Positions 45,652-56,819 of a stretch of DNA of 64,000 bases are shown in pieces (position 1 is the first letter of the stretch; each line of letters opens with the position of its first letter). Under the pieces are notes generated by a model. It was not told where the DNA came from, did no database searches, and saw nothing but the letters and a program-made list of their open reading frames with translations. Position numbers and translations under genes: made by a program. Origin of the DNA: Pardosa pseudoannulata (taxonomy: Eukaryota; Arthropoda; Arachnida; Araneae; Lycosidae); contig CM063510.1 of NCBI GenBank assembly GCA_032207245.1, positions 49,724,095-49,788,094 of the forward strand, written 5' to 3'.

Positions 45652-46833
45652 CGAACATACATTAAATTATAAACTGCCTATTAATAACACGTTGGACCAA
45701 CTTTAGTACTCAAAACCACCACCACCACCCGGAGTGGCATTGACTCCACGAGGTTCTGATAGGTAGTCTGAGGTAGCTGGTATTGCCAAATAGTCTTGTA
45801 ATTCCCACACATTGCGACAGGGCAGTGTGGTAGCACGATTTTCATTTTCCAAATGGAACCACAAATGTTTTATTCAATTAATGTTAGGTGAATTTGGAGA
45901 CTCAGGTATGACTTAGTCACTGGAATGTTCCTCGCACCCCTCCTTGACATTCCGTACTTATGACATGGTGCATTATCCTGCTCGAAAAGTCCATACACCG
46001 GAAATACTGCTGTCATGAATGAGTGAACCTGGTCTGCAACAGTGTTTTCGCAGCGCACTGACATCAATTATGGCTATGGAGACTTTGAATCCTATTGTGC
46101 AACAGGAAAACATTGGTCACACAATACCCTTACCCTCACCATGGGCTTGTCAATGTTCAACTGCTCATCCGGTAATCAGATTTTCCTTTGGAAATCAGCG
46201 TATTCCCACACGCCCGCCGATGTGATGAACCATAAAAGGGATTTTTTAGGCCATGCCCCTTTCTTTGACTTTTCTAATGTCCAATTCTGATGTTTCATTG
46301 CAGACTCAGCTGACGATGAAATTCCGTTAGTACGGGGACATGCTTCGGTCTTCGATTGCGTAGGCCCATAAGCAGCAATGTATGCTGCACAGTCTATTGA
46401 GAAACAATGTCTGGGTCTAGGGGTGGTTTCGATTGTTTTAGCTCTTCGGTCACGGCGAACAATAAGTAACGATCTCCGCTCTTTTCTGGAATCAATGTGC
46501 GATGGATAACACACCGCTGGTCGGCTACCTGTCGCTTCGTCATCAATGCACCACTTCCTATATATGCTCACAGCAACTGCACGTGAACAGCCTACTAAAC
46601 GCGCCGTTTCTGATATTGCTGCTCCCAGTCACTGATCCATAATCATCTGACATTTATCGAAATCCGATAAATCAGCGGCTGTTCCCATTATGCGATTAAC
46701 CGCGCTATGTTTAGAAAGGCAATGTATAGCTTCTTTTACACCCCAAAATCAGCCGTGGAAGATCAAGGGTTTTATGCCTGGGCGAGTCCATTGTTATAAA
46801 TGGTAGGTGGTCATAATGTAATGACTCTTTGGC
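45651..46833 (-). mobile_element. Inactive Tc1-type DNA transposon inserted in a TA repeat
   Basis: Left end GCGAACATACATTAAATTAT and right end, read inward, GCCAAAGAGTCATTACATTA share an aligned CATTA-ATTAT core. Similarity continues inward (CTGCCTATTAATAACACGTTGGACC versus CACCTACCATTTATAACAATGGACT). TA lies outside both ends (45649-45650 and 46834-46835). The 1,183-bp length and interior transposase relic on the minus strand fit Tc1-type elements. The ends are diverged, so the insertion is old. Confidence 0.85.
45720..46688 (-). pseudogene. Tc1-like transposase pseudogene
   Basis: From ATG 46688-46686 the minus strand reads MGTAADLSDFDKCQMI, then, past a stop, AAISETARLVGCSRAVAVSI and the DNA-binding motif ATGSRPAVCYPSHIDSRKER. 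Later come QNWTLEKSKKGAWPKKS and FEQDNAPCHK (second catalytic Asp retained; codon at 45975-45977), then a KHLW block near the C-terminus. The first block has PKKS where the family has SDES, so its Asp is gone. The third reads IKHLW where the family has PIEHLW, so Glu is Lys. Multiple frameshifts and stops. Inactive member of the DD34E group. Confidence 0.88.
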
Positions 46834-46854
46834 TATTGTGTGTATATATATATA

Positions 46855-49800
46855 AACATGTGTATGTGTGTATGCGTATATAAATCAGGTTTTAAAACTG
46901 AAGCTTCAAAAATAATTATCGATGAGAGAAACACACTTTTAATGACTAATAACATAACTGTGAACTACTCAAAATAAAAAAATCCTAAAAAAGAAATCCT
47001 AATTTGTCGACTTTAACGATATTTTGAGATAAATTCTGTATGAATTCCTGCTGAAGAAAGGTGTGTTGCCTAAAATAAATTTTATAATTATCCGATCGTT
47101 AGGAGGAGCTTCTAAAAAAATAAAACCGTATTAGTCATTACAAGCAATAAAATAATCCAAATAAAAAAATCTATCTTCTTAAACGAAGATTTAATTTAGA
47201 CTTTTCTCAATATCATTGTTTTTAGACTTCCAAGGGTTCCATATTTTCCTTCATAGGTTTTATTCATCAAAGACGTAAATTAAGCGAATAAAAGACTAAA
47301 ATTAGAATGGGTTCTTATAAAAAAAAAGTTAATAATTTGATATTAACCATTCATTTTGAACCTTAATTGTCTCTGAATTTGTTTATGTGGGGAAAAGCCT
47401 ATTTGATGATGAGATTGATACTGCAGCTAAACATGTAGTAATTAAAAATGTAGTGCTGATGTACGTATATGGACTATCAAATTCTTCAAAGCTATACTGC
47501 CTGTGTAATTCTTTAAAGAATTTAGCATTATTACACTCTAAATAAGCCTCAAGTATTCATATATGTATTTCGGTTTTAATATGAAAGTAAGTTTCTTTTT
47601 ATTTATTATTGTTATATTTTTTACCTTCACTCTTTTAAGTACAATACATAGAAATTCGAGTATCTTAGATGTAACACTTAATAAATTTTATTTATTATTC
47701 CATCCCCGACATATCTGTACGTTTAAATAAAATAATCAGAATTTTTCATTAAATGGAAATATATGATGAGAAACAAAAGTGAAAATAATTATAAATTAAA
47801 GAACCAAACCTTTGTTTTTGATTTTCAGATATAGTAAGTATGCGATATATGTTTTCTTCTTTCCAAACAAAATACTTTTTATTGTTCTAAATTCCGTACT
47901 AGATTTTTAAAACTAATAAGCCAGTTTCTATCTTTTTAAATAAAGTTTTTCGTGTGAATGCTTTTAAGTCAAATTCATTTGTTTAAATACTTTAATATAG
48001 CCATGGATTTGTTTTTCTTTGTAATTTAAGTTTTGCGAACAGTATTTTAATTGCTATCATCAGGTGACAATTACAATAACTTTTTTTCAATTATTTTCAA
48101 CTAGATAATTTTTTAACGGTTTTAAGTTTTTTTTAAACCTGAGAGTATTATTTTAATATGCCATTCCTTTTTAGTACCTTTTACAAAGTATAAAAGAAGT
48201 ATTGTAATCAGGAAAAATTTCAAGTGGAATACTCTTTTAAACATGCCTAAATGAATTTTAACAAGTTTCAGTGCCACGCATATTAATTAGTGTACGTATG
48301 TAAATACATACACACAAACTTTAATTTGGAAACGTAAAATATTCATTTTGGCCATTCCTGAAATAATTTTGACTAGTTTTCAATTCACTACATTATGTAT
48401 GTACATATCTCGATTAATTCACTATCAGCAGTTCAACATGCAAATTTTATTTATAATTGCTAAAACATCTATTTGTGCAGACTTTGATTGCAATATGAAA
48501 CTATATAACGTAATAAGTTTTGATTTAAGATCTATTAAGTCTATACGTAGGACATTACTGAAAAACGATTAACCGAAAATAGTGAAATTACAGCAGCTGG
48601 TTGTAAACTTCCAGTTTTGGCACAAATCCGCAGCCTCTATGAAAAAAAATTCTCATAACGATCATTATCCCTACAGATCTAATGTAATGGAATTCAAAAA
48701 TATAAAGTATTCTTATTTTTTATTTATTCTTTAATTTAGTATTAGTTTTTTCACTTGATTTTACATGAAAGATAGAATAGTCAAATTCTTTCATTAAAAA
48801 TGACAAACTTGGTATAAAAAATTTAAAAAATGATAAATTTGGTAAAAAATAATATTTTCACTTAATATTATTTATCATATAACAATTGAAAATTAAAGAA
48901 GCTTAGAAATGTTTTTAGGTTTCCTGGTAGAGTAAATATGTGGAACAATAAGCTGCTTGGCAGTTTCTGAAATCTAATAAAACAACTGCATATTTTTATA
49001 TTTTCCTGTATTCTTAATTATATTTATGAAAGCAACAATTCTGTTTTAATCTTTTTTTAATTTAAATATTTCACGTGAATGCTTTCAAATCATGTTGATT
49101 TCATTAAATACTAAACTAAATCGAGTTTATTCCCATTGAAATATTTCTTTTTAATTTTCAGTTTTTCGGAGATAATTTATTTTGCATCAAGAGACAATTA
49201 CAAAATTTTTTAATTCATTTTTAATTTTGAAATGTATTTTCGGAAGATTAATTGTTTTTATTCGAAAATAATTTTTAAACTTGAATATTCTTACAGAATA
49301 ACTAAATGACTGTTTAAAAATAACTCAATAGTTAAACTATGTTGAAATTTTTAAAATTGTTTCCAAGATATTATTAGTATTAACGATACTTTAAGAAATT
49401 ATTCTTTATATCTTACAGTTATAAAATATTGGATATATTGTACTAAATATAAAAAAAAATTAGAAGTAGGATTTTAAAGATCTGGTCTTTATTTCAATTG
49501 TTTCAAAACTTTTGTCAACATTTAAAAGTTATTTTTGTTTTAATTGTCGATTTTGTTGCAGAATTTTCTCTTTAATTTTTGTAAAATATATTTAAGTATA
49601 TTTTGTCAATTGATTGATTATTTAAATTATATTTTTAATCTTTAAGCTGAAACTTTTAAAACTTTTTAAATTTATATCTAATTTAATGAAATATTTTTAA
49701 TGTATATGTAGAGATAAATGAAAAATAATTCATATGGATAATTTTAAAAATTACTTTGAAAGATTAAAATATAAAATATTACCTGATTTTTTAAAAAAAG

Positions 49801-51775
49801 ATTATTAATTTAGTTAAACATTAGTGTATTTGTGTATAATGTTCAATATTTATAAATTAATAATTTAAAAAAAAATTAAACTTAAACTATCTTTTTAAAA
49901 TAATCCATAATTACTTTCTTTGCTTAGCCGTTTTAAATTATTTCATTTGCTGTATTTTAAAATAAATCTCAAATGCACGAGCTCCATAAAATATGTTCAA
50001 AATTCTTGCTGCAACAGTATGACTGACATCACAGAAAAAAAACGATTACTCGAGGATGTCATACTTCAAAGGTCTAACTTAATTGTTTGAAATGGTTTGT
50101 TGAAATTTAAATTAAACTAAAATTACATTGGTGAAGAAAGAATATTCTTTTTTGTAAATGCTAATATATCAGTTACTGTTCCTTCTAATGATACTGATGC
50201 AGTTCTCTAACCAAAGAATAAAAAATCGTGCCTAAAAATTCAAAGTTTCAAAAAAATTTGATTTAAATCGGAGGTTTTTAAACAAAATCAGGGGAATTAA
50301 ATAATGATTTATTTCAAAGAGATACAAATCTGTCAACTCTGATTGTGCCATCTACGAACATAAAGCCGTTGCTTTGTTGTCCAAGATATCAAATTAGAAG
50401 TATCTGTAAATATACTTATGATTAAGGGGTGATATTAAAGTGTCAGAATGAAATATTTTATAGAATCACCGGTGTTGTTCAGATCAATGAAATTATGAAC
50501 CAGTTATTTTTTCAATATTGCCTGTAAATCCTTCTTCACTGCATGGATCACATACTTGCTGAAAAAAGTAATTAGAGCGTTTTGATTGGGCCCTATTATT
50601 TTCATGATTAGTTAAAATATGTTCTCGTAAAAAGAATAAAAATAAAAAAAACATAATACTTTATTTGCCATTAATTTATATAAACATATTAGTAAAATTC
50701 GAAAAATAAGTTAATTTGATTGAAAAATTTGAAACTAAAATTGAAGTAATTTAAATTTTTATCCATATTTTACGCTTGCCCTATACATAGACAAATTATT
50801 TTACAAGTTAAAATTTTTGTTTTTCTTTTTTCCCACAGCTAATTTAAATAGAAATTAATAAGATAATTTAGTTAGAGAGTTTCACAAGTTAATTTAATTT
50901 TAAATAAGATATTTTAATTAAATTCATAAATTTTTTTTAATTTGGATAATTTTTATTAGCTGGCATGATTTTTTTCGTCAGTTTAAATATTTATGCAAAA
51001 TGTATACTAAAACAATTTTCAAGTTTAATAAAGACAGTCCTTAAATGTTACTACTGATATATATTTAGTGTCTTACTATTCTATATTGTTAATAATTTGT
51101 GAAAAAATATTATTTCTTAATATTGTAAAAATATGTTAAAAGATTGAACTATTAAATATCCTTACTCATATGGTGATGCGAATTATAAAAAATTATATGC
51201 TTAATCAACTGATTTTATCAATTCTTTTCTTGATTGGTTGTGAATCTGAGTGTACAAATGATCAACAGCATTTAGTAATGAACCTAGATAAAGAGTATAT
51301 AATACCCGTATAATATACTTACCCGTAAAATAAGTTTTGAAATTAGTAAGTTAGGATCTAACTTTTTGTATGAAATACAAGCTAATTCTTCTTTTTAGTG
51401 TGTGAACCTCAAATAAACAATATGAGCTATATATGTTTCATTTTATAACGTGATATAGGATAATTAAAAAAAATCTTAATAAACTTTACAATTTTTATAT
51501 TCAAATGTTATATACTTCTAAAGTTTTATTTTACTGCTTGAGGCAGGTATTTTTATTTCATATATAAAATAAGTTTATAATATAATTGTTTCAAAAGTTA
51601 TCTTGCGAATAAGAACATTTTATTTAGTTTATTTTTATATTTTATTATAAAAATCCATACCTTAAGAAATAGTTTAATTACGAATAACTTAATTTAAGTA
51701 ATAATTTTAGTAATACTTTAAGTATATATTTTTAAAGCTAAAAAGTTATTAAAGATGTTGTAAAAAGTTCATAAC
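46855..51775. other. AT-rich DNA without a recognisable gene
   Basis: A long monotonous AT-rich stretch. Longest open frame is 74 codons (48348-48572) with no motif. No terminal repeats or SINE were recognised. Confidence 0.45.
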
Positions 51776-53195
51776 CTAACCGTTCGAGTCCGAACTGCCC
51801 TGCAGTTTTTATGTTGAGAAAACTCATCACATCCCGAGTGTTTTCAGCCACTCATGGTAAAATCGACAGTACAAGTCCCGCTTGCTCAGATTTACTAAGC
51901 AAGTACATCACACAGATCCTCTTTTTATGTAAATAATACATTTTAAAATAGGCACATTACTATAATAATAGTACAATATTGAAAAGCATATGTTTAGAAT
52001 ACAAAATGGAAGAAGTGTTACCTCGACGCTTTTAATTTATCGACTTCAAATAAAAGAAGGTCTATAGTACTACTTGGGACTTTTCATAACCGCACTTTAT
52101 AAACATGGATGCACTGTTTGGAATTCTTCGACAGTATTTTTTTAAAACCTTCAAAGACTCAAACGGCTAAACGACCAGTCCAATTTATTCTATGGGGAAT
52201 CGTTATACAGTGATCCCTCTTTTTCGCAGTTAATGGGGACCAGAACCTTCCGCGAAAGCTAAAAATTCGCAAAGTAGGATTCGCCCTTGAATATTTTCGT
52301 GTATGCGGGTGTACGGATGTTTTAAAAATGTATACAGTATTTATACTTTACACATTTAAGACAAAAATTCCAACAGTATACGTATTTAACTCCCTATGTC
52401 TCCCTATGTCTGTTAACCCTGTGTGTTATGTCCCTACATAGTCCCTATGTCTGGTTTGCATTTAAAAAATTCTTTAAATACATAACACCAAGAAACATAA
52501 CGGCAAATTCGATAAGATGCTCTCTTTTCATTTTTTAAAATTTACGTCTGTTAAATGTTTTTTATTTGCGTTTGAAAAGATGCATGAAAATATTTCTTGA
52601 AAATAATTTAAAATTAATAAATTTTTCCCAATTTTTTAAAAGGGTAAAATAACATGGTAGAGAATTTATCATTCAATCACAAATAATTTTTAAAGAATTA
52701 TTTAAATTTTACCCATAAGTAACATTGAGCAAAAGGAATCTATGGAATGGAAATGAAATATTCCACATGCAAAAAAGAATGTTCTAACAGCTGTTATTTT
52801 CTTATAGATGCTTTAACGTGGATTACAAATTCTAAGGCATCTTCACTGTAATCTTTAAAAAAAGCTTCATATATTCCTTTAAAGATTTATTGTAAGCAAA
52901 ACTGAAGAATCTATTTAACATATTGAAACGAATAAAGATGCTAATAAATTAATAAAAAGCAGAACTTTACTTAGTACTGTTTATTTATTTAATTAGCATG
53001 TGCTTCTCAGACAAAAATAAAGTCTTTATTGTGAATCTCTCTTTGCAAATAAGAGAAATCCAAATATGCCACCTAAGTAAATTCCATTTCAGTTTCCACC
53101 TAAAGAAAACATTAGTCAAGAGTAAATGAAAACCATTTTTTACCAGTGCTTTAACAAACCCAAAACTACTGCTGACAATGCAAAGTTCGGAGAAC
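51776..53195. repeat. Tandem duplication, copy 1 (1,420 bp)
   Basis: Starts AGTTCATAACCTAACCGTTCG and ends AAGTTCGGAGAAC; the next base begins copy 2. The two copies are alignable throughout at high identity, so the duplication is much younger than the 25-36 kb array. Contents: a pogo/Tigger-like terminal sequence, a CCCTATGT-type mini-repeat (about 52392-52455), and a minus-strand open frame near the right end. Confidence 0.93.
52210..52295 (+). repeat. Possible DNA-transposon terminus (CAGTGATCCCTC type), copy 1
   Basis: TA followed by CAGTGATCCCTCTTTTTCGC, then GCAGTTAATGGGGACCAGAACC and GCGAAAGCTAAAAATTCGC, has the look of the terminal repeats of TA-targeting elements (pogo/Tigger-like ends often start CAGT.ATCCCTCG..). 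The opposite terminus was not found, so this may be a solo end. Repeated at 53627-53712 in copy 2. Confidence 0.4.
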
Positions 53196-53278
53196 AGTTC
53201 ATAACCTAACCGTTCGATTCCGAACTGCCCTGCAGTTTTTATGTTGAAAAACTTATCATATCGAGTGTTTTCAGCCAC
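52985..53278 (-). other. Open frame created across the duplication junction
   Basis: A 97-codon minus-strand frame starts in copy 2 and ends in copy 1, crossing the junction at 53195/53196. The 70-codon C-terminal part recurs in the frame at 54389-54634, whose N-terminal residues come from unique flanking DNA. No signal peptide or family motif is recognised. Conservation between copies reflects recent duplication, not selection. Probably not a gene. Confidence 0.2.
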
Positions 53279-54599
53279 TCATGGTAAAATCGACAGTACA
53301 AGTCGCTTGCTCAGATTTACTACGCAAGTACATCACACAGATCCCCTTTTTATGTAAATAATACATTTTAAAATAGGCACATTACTATAATAATAGTACA
53401 ATATTGAAAAGCATATGTTTAGAATACAAAATGGAAGAAGTGTTACCTCGACGCTTTTAATTTATCGACTTCAAATAAAAGAAGGTCTATAGTACTACTT
53501 TCTTTTCATAACCGCACTTTATATACATGGATGCACTGTTTGGAATTCTTCGACAGTATTTTTTAAACCTTCAAAGACTCAAACGGCTAAACGACCAGTC
53601 AGTTTATTCTATGGGGAATCGTTATACAGTGATCCCTCTTTTTCGCAGTTAATGGGACTAGAACCTTCGCGAAAGCTAAAAAATCGCGAAGTAATTTGCC
53701 CCTAAATATTTTCGTGTATGCGGGTGCACGGATGTTTTAAAAATGTAAACAGTATTATACTTTACATATTTAACACAAAAATTCCAACAGTATACGTATT
53801 TAACTCCCTATGTCTCCCTATGTCTGTTAATGTCTGTTATGTTCCTACATAGTCCCTACGTCAGGTTTGCATTTAAAAAATTCTTTAAATATATAACACC
53901 AAACAACATAACGGCAAATTCGATAAGATGCTCTTTTTCATTTTTTAGAATTTAAGTCTGTTAAATGTTTTTTATTTGCGTTTGGAAAGATGCATAAACA
54001 ATATTTCTTGAAAATAATTTAAAATTAATAAATTTTCAATTTTTTAAAATAAAATAACATCGTAGAGAATTTATCATTCTATCACAAATAATTTTTAAAG
54101 AATTATTCAAATTTTAATAAGTAACATTGAGCAAACGGAATCTATGGAATGGAAATGAAATATTCCACATGCAAAAAAGAATTCTAGCAGCTGTTATTTT
54201 TCTTATAGATGCTTAAACGTGGATTACAAATTCTAAGGCATCTTCACTGTAATCTTTAAAAAAAAAAGCTTCATATATTCCTTTAAAGATTTGCTGTAAG
54301 CAAAACTGAAGAATCTATTTAACATATTGAAGCGAATAAAGATGCTAATAAATTAATAAAAAGCAGAACTTTACTTAGTACTGTTTATTTATTTAATTAG
54401 CATGTGCTTCTCAGACAAAAATAAAGTCTTTATTGTGAATCTCTCTTTGCAAATAAGAGAAATCCAAATATGCCACCTAAGTAAATTCCATTTCAGTTTC
54501 CACCTAAAGAAAACATTAGTCAAGAGTAAATGAAAACCATTTTTTACCAGTGCTTTAACAAACCCAAAACTACTGCTGACAATGCAAAGTTCGGAGAAC
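53196..54599. repeat. Tandem duplication, copy 2 (1,404 bp)
   Basis: Begins AGTTCATAACCTAACCGTTCG directly after copy 1 and ends AAGTTCGGAGAAC before unique sequence. Relative to copy 1 it differs by scattered substitutions and many one- to three-base indels, several of them in runs of C or G that are longer in copy 1. Confidence 0.93.
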
Positions 54600-54768
54600 C
54601 ATATCCCAAATCGAAACTCTTTTAACTCCCCCACTTCTTGTGAATCGGTGCGTGCAAATCATCAAAGTCATGTAATAATGAAACCCGGTTAAAGAAACAA
54701 AAGTTTCGGTAGAGTAAATAAATTAAAGACTTCCCTAATTAACGGGAACACATAATTATTCTTTGCAG

Positions 54769-54894
54769 TACACCCCGCGGCAAAATGACTGTTGTTCGGA
54801 ATGGTGCGTTTGCAAAAACCCAGAAATGCGAGCGACTCTGGACCATTCTAAGTTGCCGAAAATAACATTAAGTATCGTTAATGGTTGCAAGTGA
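54769..54894 (+). CDS. Candidate cysteine-rich terminal exon
   Basis: A pyrimidine-rich stretch TTATTCTTTGCAG ends at 54768 as a good splice acceptor. From 54769 one frame runs 41 codons to TGA (54892-54894). It holds five Cys in the order CC-x3-C-x-C-x24-C and ends C-Lys-stop. The first ~90 bases are far richer in G+C than their flanks. A CC…CxC pattern close to a C-terminus recalls inhibitor-cystine-knot peptides of spider venom, but the last spacing is long and no upstream exon or signal peptide is seen. A second frame is also open for about 30 codons. Could equally be an isolated chance frame or a relic. Confidence 0.3.
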   Translation, partial: YTPRQNDCCSEWCVCKNPEMRATLDHSKLPKITLSIVNGCK

Positions 54895-54899
54895 GGAAG

Positions 54900-55390
54900 A
54901 GAGGGGACATTCATAAAAGAGCAGAAAGAACGTAGAGAATTCGGGAAAGTTGTTGGTGAAGAAAAGGGGAGAAAAAGTTAGAAATAACAGGGGGTAAATG
55001 ATCGTAAGTTTTGCAATATTAGAAATAAATGTGAAAGGAAAAAATAAAAGCATCACCATAAAGAGAAAACTAATAAATGTCCTTATAGTAAAAACACATG
55101 AAAATGTATTTTTAATAAATGGGTTATTGAATGCATGTCATTTGAATTTCTTCGCGTAATAGAGTATTTATAATTCTTTTTTTATATAAATTTTTACTGG
55201 AACAATCATAAATCTTAGTTATGTTATAGTCACCGGCATCGCGACTAGTATAGTTGCTTTGAGATTATTTGATTCAAATTAATTCAAGGGAAAATAATTG
55301 GCACAAATAAATTTTATCATTGCATGTCATAATAAACATGAATAGTAATAAAATACAATAGAAATCACAGAAAAAAATAATGTAATCATA
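54900..55390. other. Purine-rich then AT-rich DNA, no gene seen
   Basis: 54895-54990 is G/A-rich on the plus strand, producing a 63-codon hydrophobic, Phe/Ser-rich frame on the minus strand that I regard as a composition artefact. Confidence 0.35.
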
Positions 55391-55394
55391 GTTA

Positions 55395-55492
55395 AATTAT
55401 ATATATAGTATATATAAAAATATATTAAATATATATATTTATATATTTATATATATATATTATATATATATATATATATATATGAATATATA

Positions 55493-55536
<44 letters not shown>

Positions 55537-55545
55537 CACACATGT
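55395..55545. repeat. Imperfect, self-complementary (AT)n tract
   Basis: TA repeats broken by TATTAT, AAATAT and TGAATA interruptions, ending in ACACACATGTA. Confidence 0.9.
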
Positions 55546-56740
55546 ATAAAGCTTGTAATATATTATTGACGTATGTAACAGATGTTATTATTTCTTAGTC
55601 AACAAACATAAGACATGTTAAATAAAAAAAGTGTAAATATGTATAACCATTTCTTATTTTATGCTACCTTGCATCTAAGCAATTTGATACATGCAATACT
55701 TCTTCAAATCAAAAGGGACACAACTACTATTATCGCATAAAAAGATCCGAAATTGTATTAATGATATTCTAAATAAAAATTACAGTAAACCTTTACAACC
55801 ATTGTCAATTTTATCTACCCTGAATAAAAATAATTAAATTCTAGCATAGATGGCCTGATATAAATTACTTTTTCGCAATCGAAAATATATTCTACGTCCA
55901 CTACTAATGCAAGACCTTTGCTTCGCCTGAGCAAATATTAAACTTCATTAACCTATTGTTTATACTCTTCAGTTCTTTTGTTACTTCGTCGTCCCCTTCA
56001 TTGTTCAGATTCTTTCAAATTTTTTTCTTGCTCTCGCAGATGTCCTTCTGTAATTCCCAATTTCCTTTCGTAAATCCACAATGTAAATTGACGGTTGTAA
56101 CACAGTGGTTAAAAACTGTGGACAGCGGCTACATGTTTTCATTTGCCTGTAGAAAATGTTGCCATACAGATTTTAGAAATTTCGTCTATTTTCGTGCTAC
56201 TTATCGATGCCTTTTTTTCATTTATAGATTTCTATTCTACTATTCCTTGTTAATCTTATATACATTTGAAATACTGCACTATTAAAATTTCTTTTAAATC
56301 TGCAACATAATAATTGTTCTTCAAAATATTTATGTTTCCACTTTGCTAAACATTTTTGCTAAACTTTCCCTTTAACTTCATAAATGAATTTATAAATCTT
56401 ATATATATCACAAGTTTAAATATGTTTTATATACATAAATTGTTATACATAAGAAAGTCAGTATGGTTGAAAATATGATCTGTATTACTCGCGAGTAACA
56501 GAGAAAGGATAATTTAAGCACTACTGTCAAACAAGCTTCATCTGCCAAATCAAGCTCGTGGTATTAAAATCAAGAATTTTGTTAATGCATTGAATATTTT
56601 GAAATTATTTCGAAATGAAAGAAAACATTTCAACATGTTTAAATATATAGCAAATGAAATATAACCATTGTCATTTTTTACTCATTTACATTTTATATAT
56701 CCTATATTCTACATTAATATAATAAAGATTTCAATACTAT
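55546..56740. other. AT-rich DNA; one 109-codon frame of unknown status
   Basis: The frame 55956-56285 (+) is Phe-, Ser- and Cys-containing with a hydrophobic start (MFILFSSFVTSSS) that could pass as a signal sequence and a hydrophobic tail. No domain is recognised, and its codon content is as AT-rich as the surroundings. I do not call it a gene. Confidence 0.2.
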
Positions 56741-56741
56741 A

Positions 56742-56744
<3 letters not shown>

Positions 56745-56812
<68 letters not shown>
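56745..56812. repeat. (AT)n microsatellite
   Basis: About 34 AT units. Confidence 0.95.
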
Positions 56813-56816
<4 letters not shown>

Positions 56817-56819
56817 GAG

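Noticed and set aside
46019..46290. Plus-strand frames of 68-82 codons
   Set aside because: Antisense to the Tc1-like transposase relic.
54868..55059. Hydrophobic small membrane protein on the minus strand
   Set aside because: Phe/Leu/Ser content is explained by the purine-rich plus strand; it also overlaps the candidate exon on the other strand.
55956..56285. Secreted protein of 109 residues
   Set aside because: Hydrophobic ends but no domain, ordinary AT-rich codon content, and no splice or promoter support.
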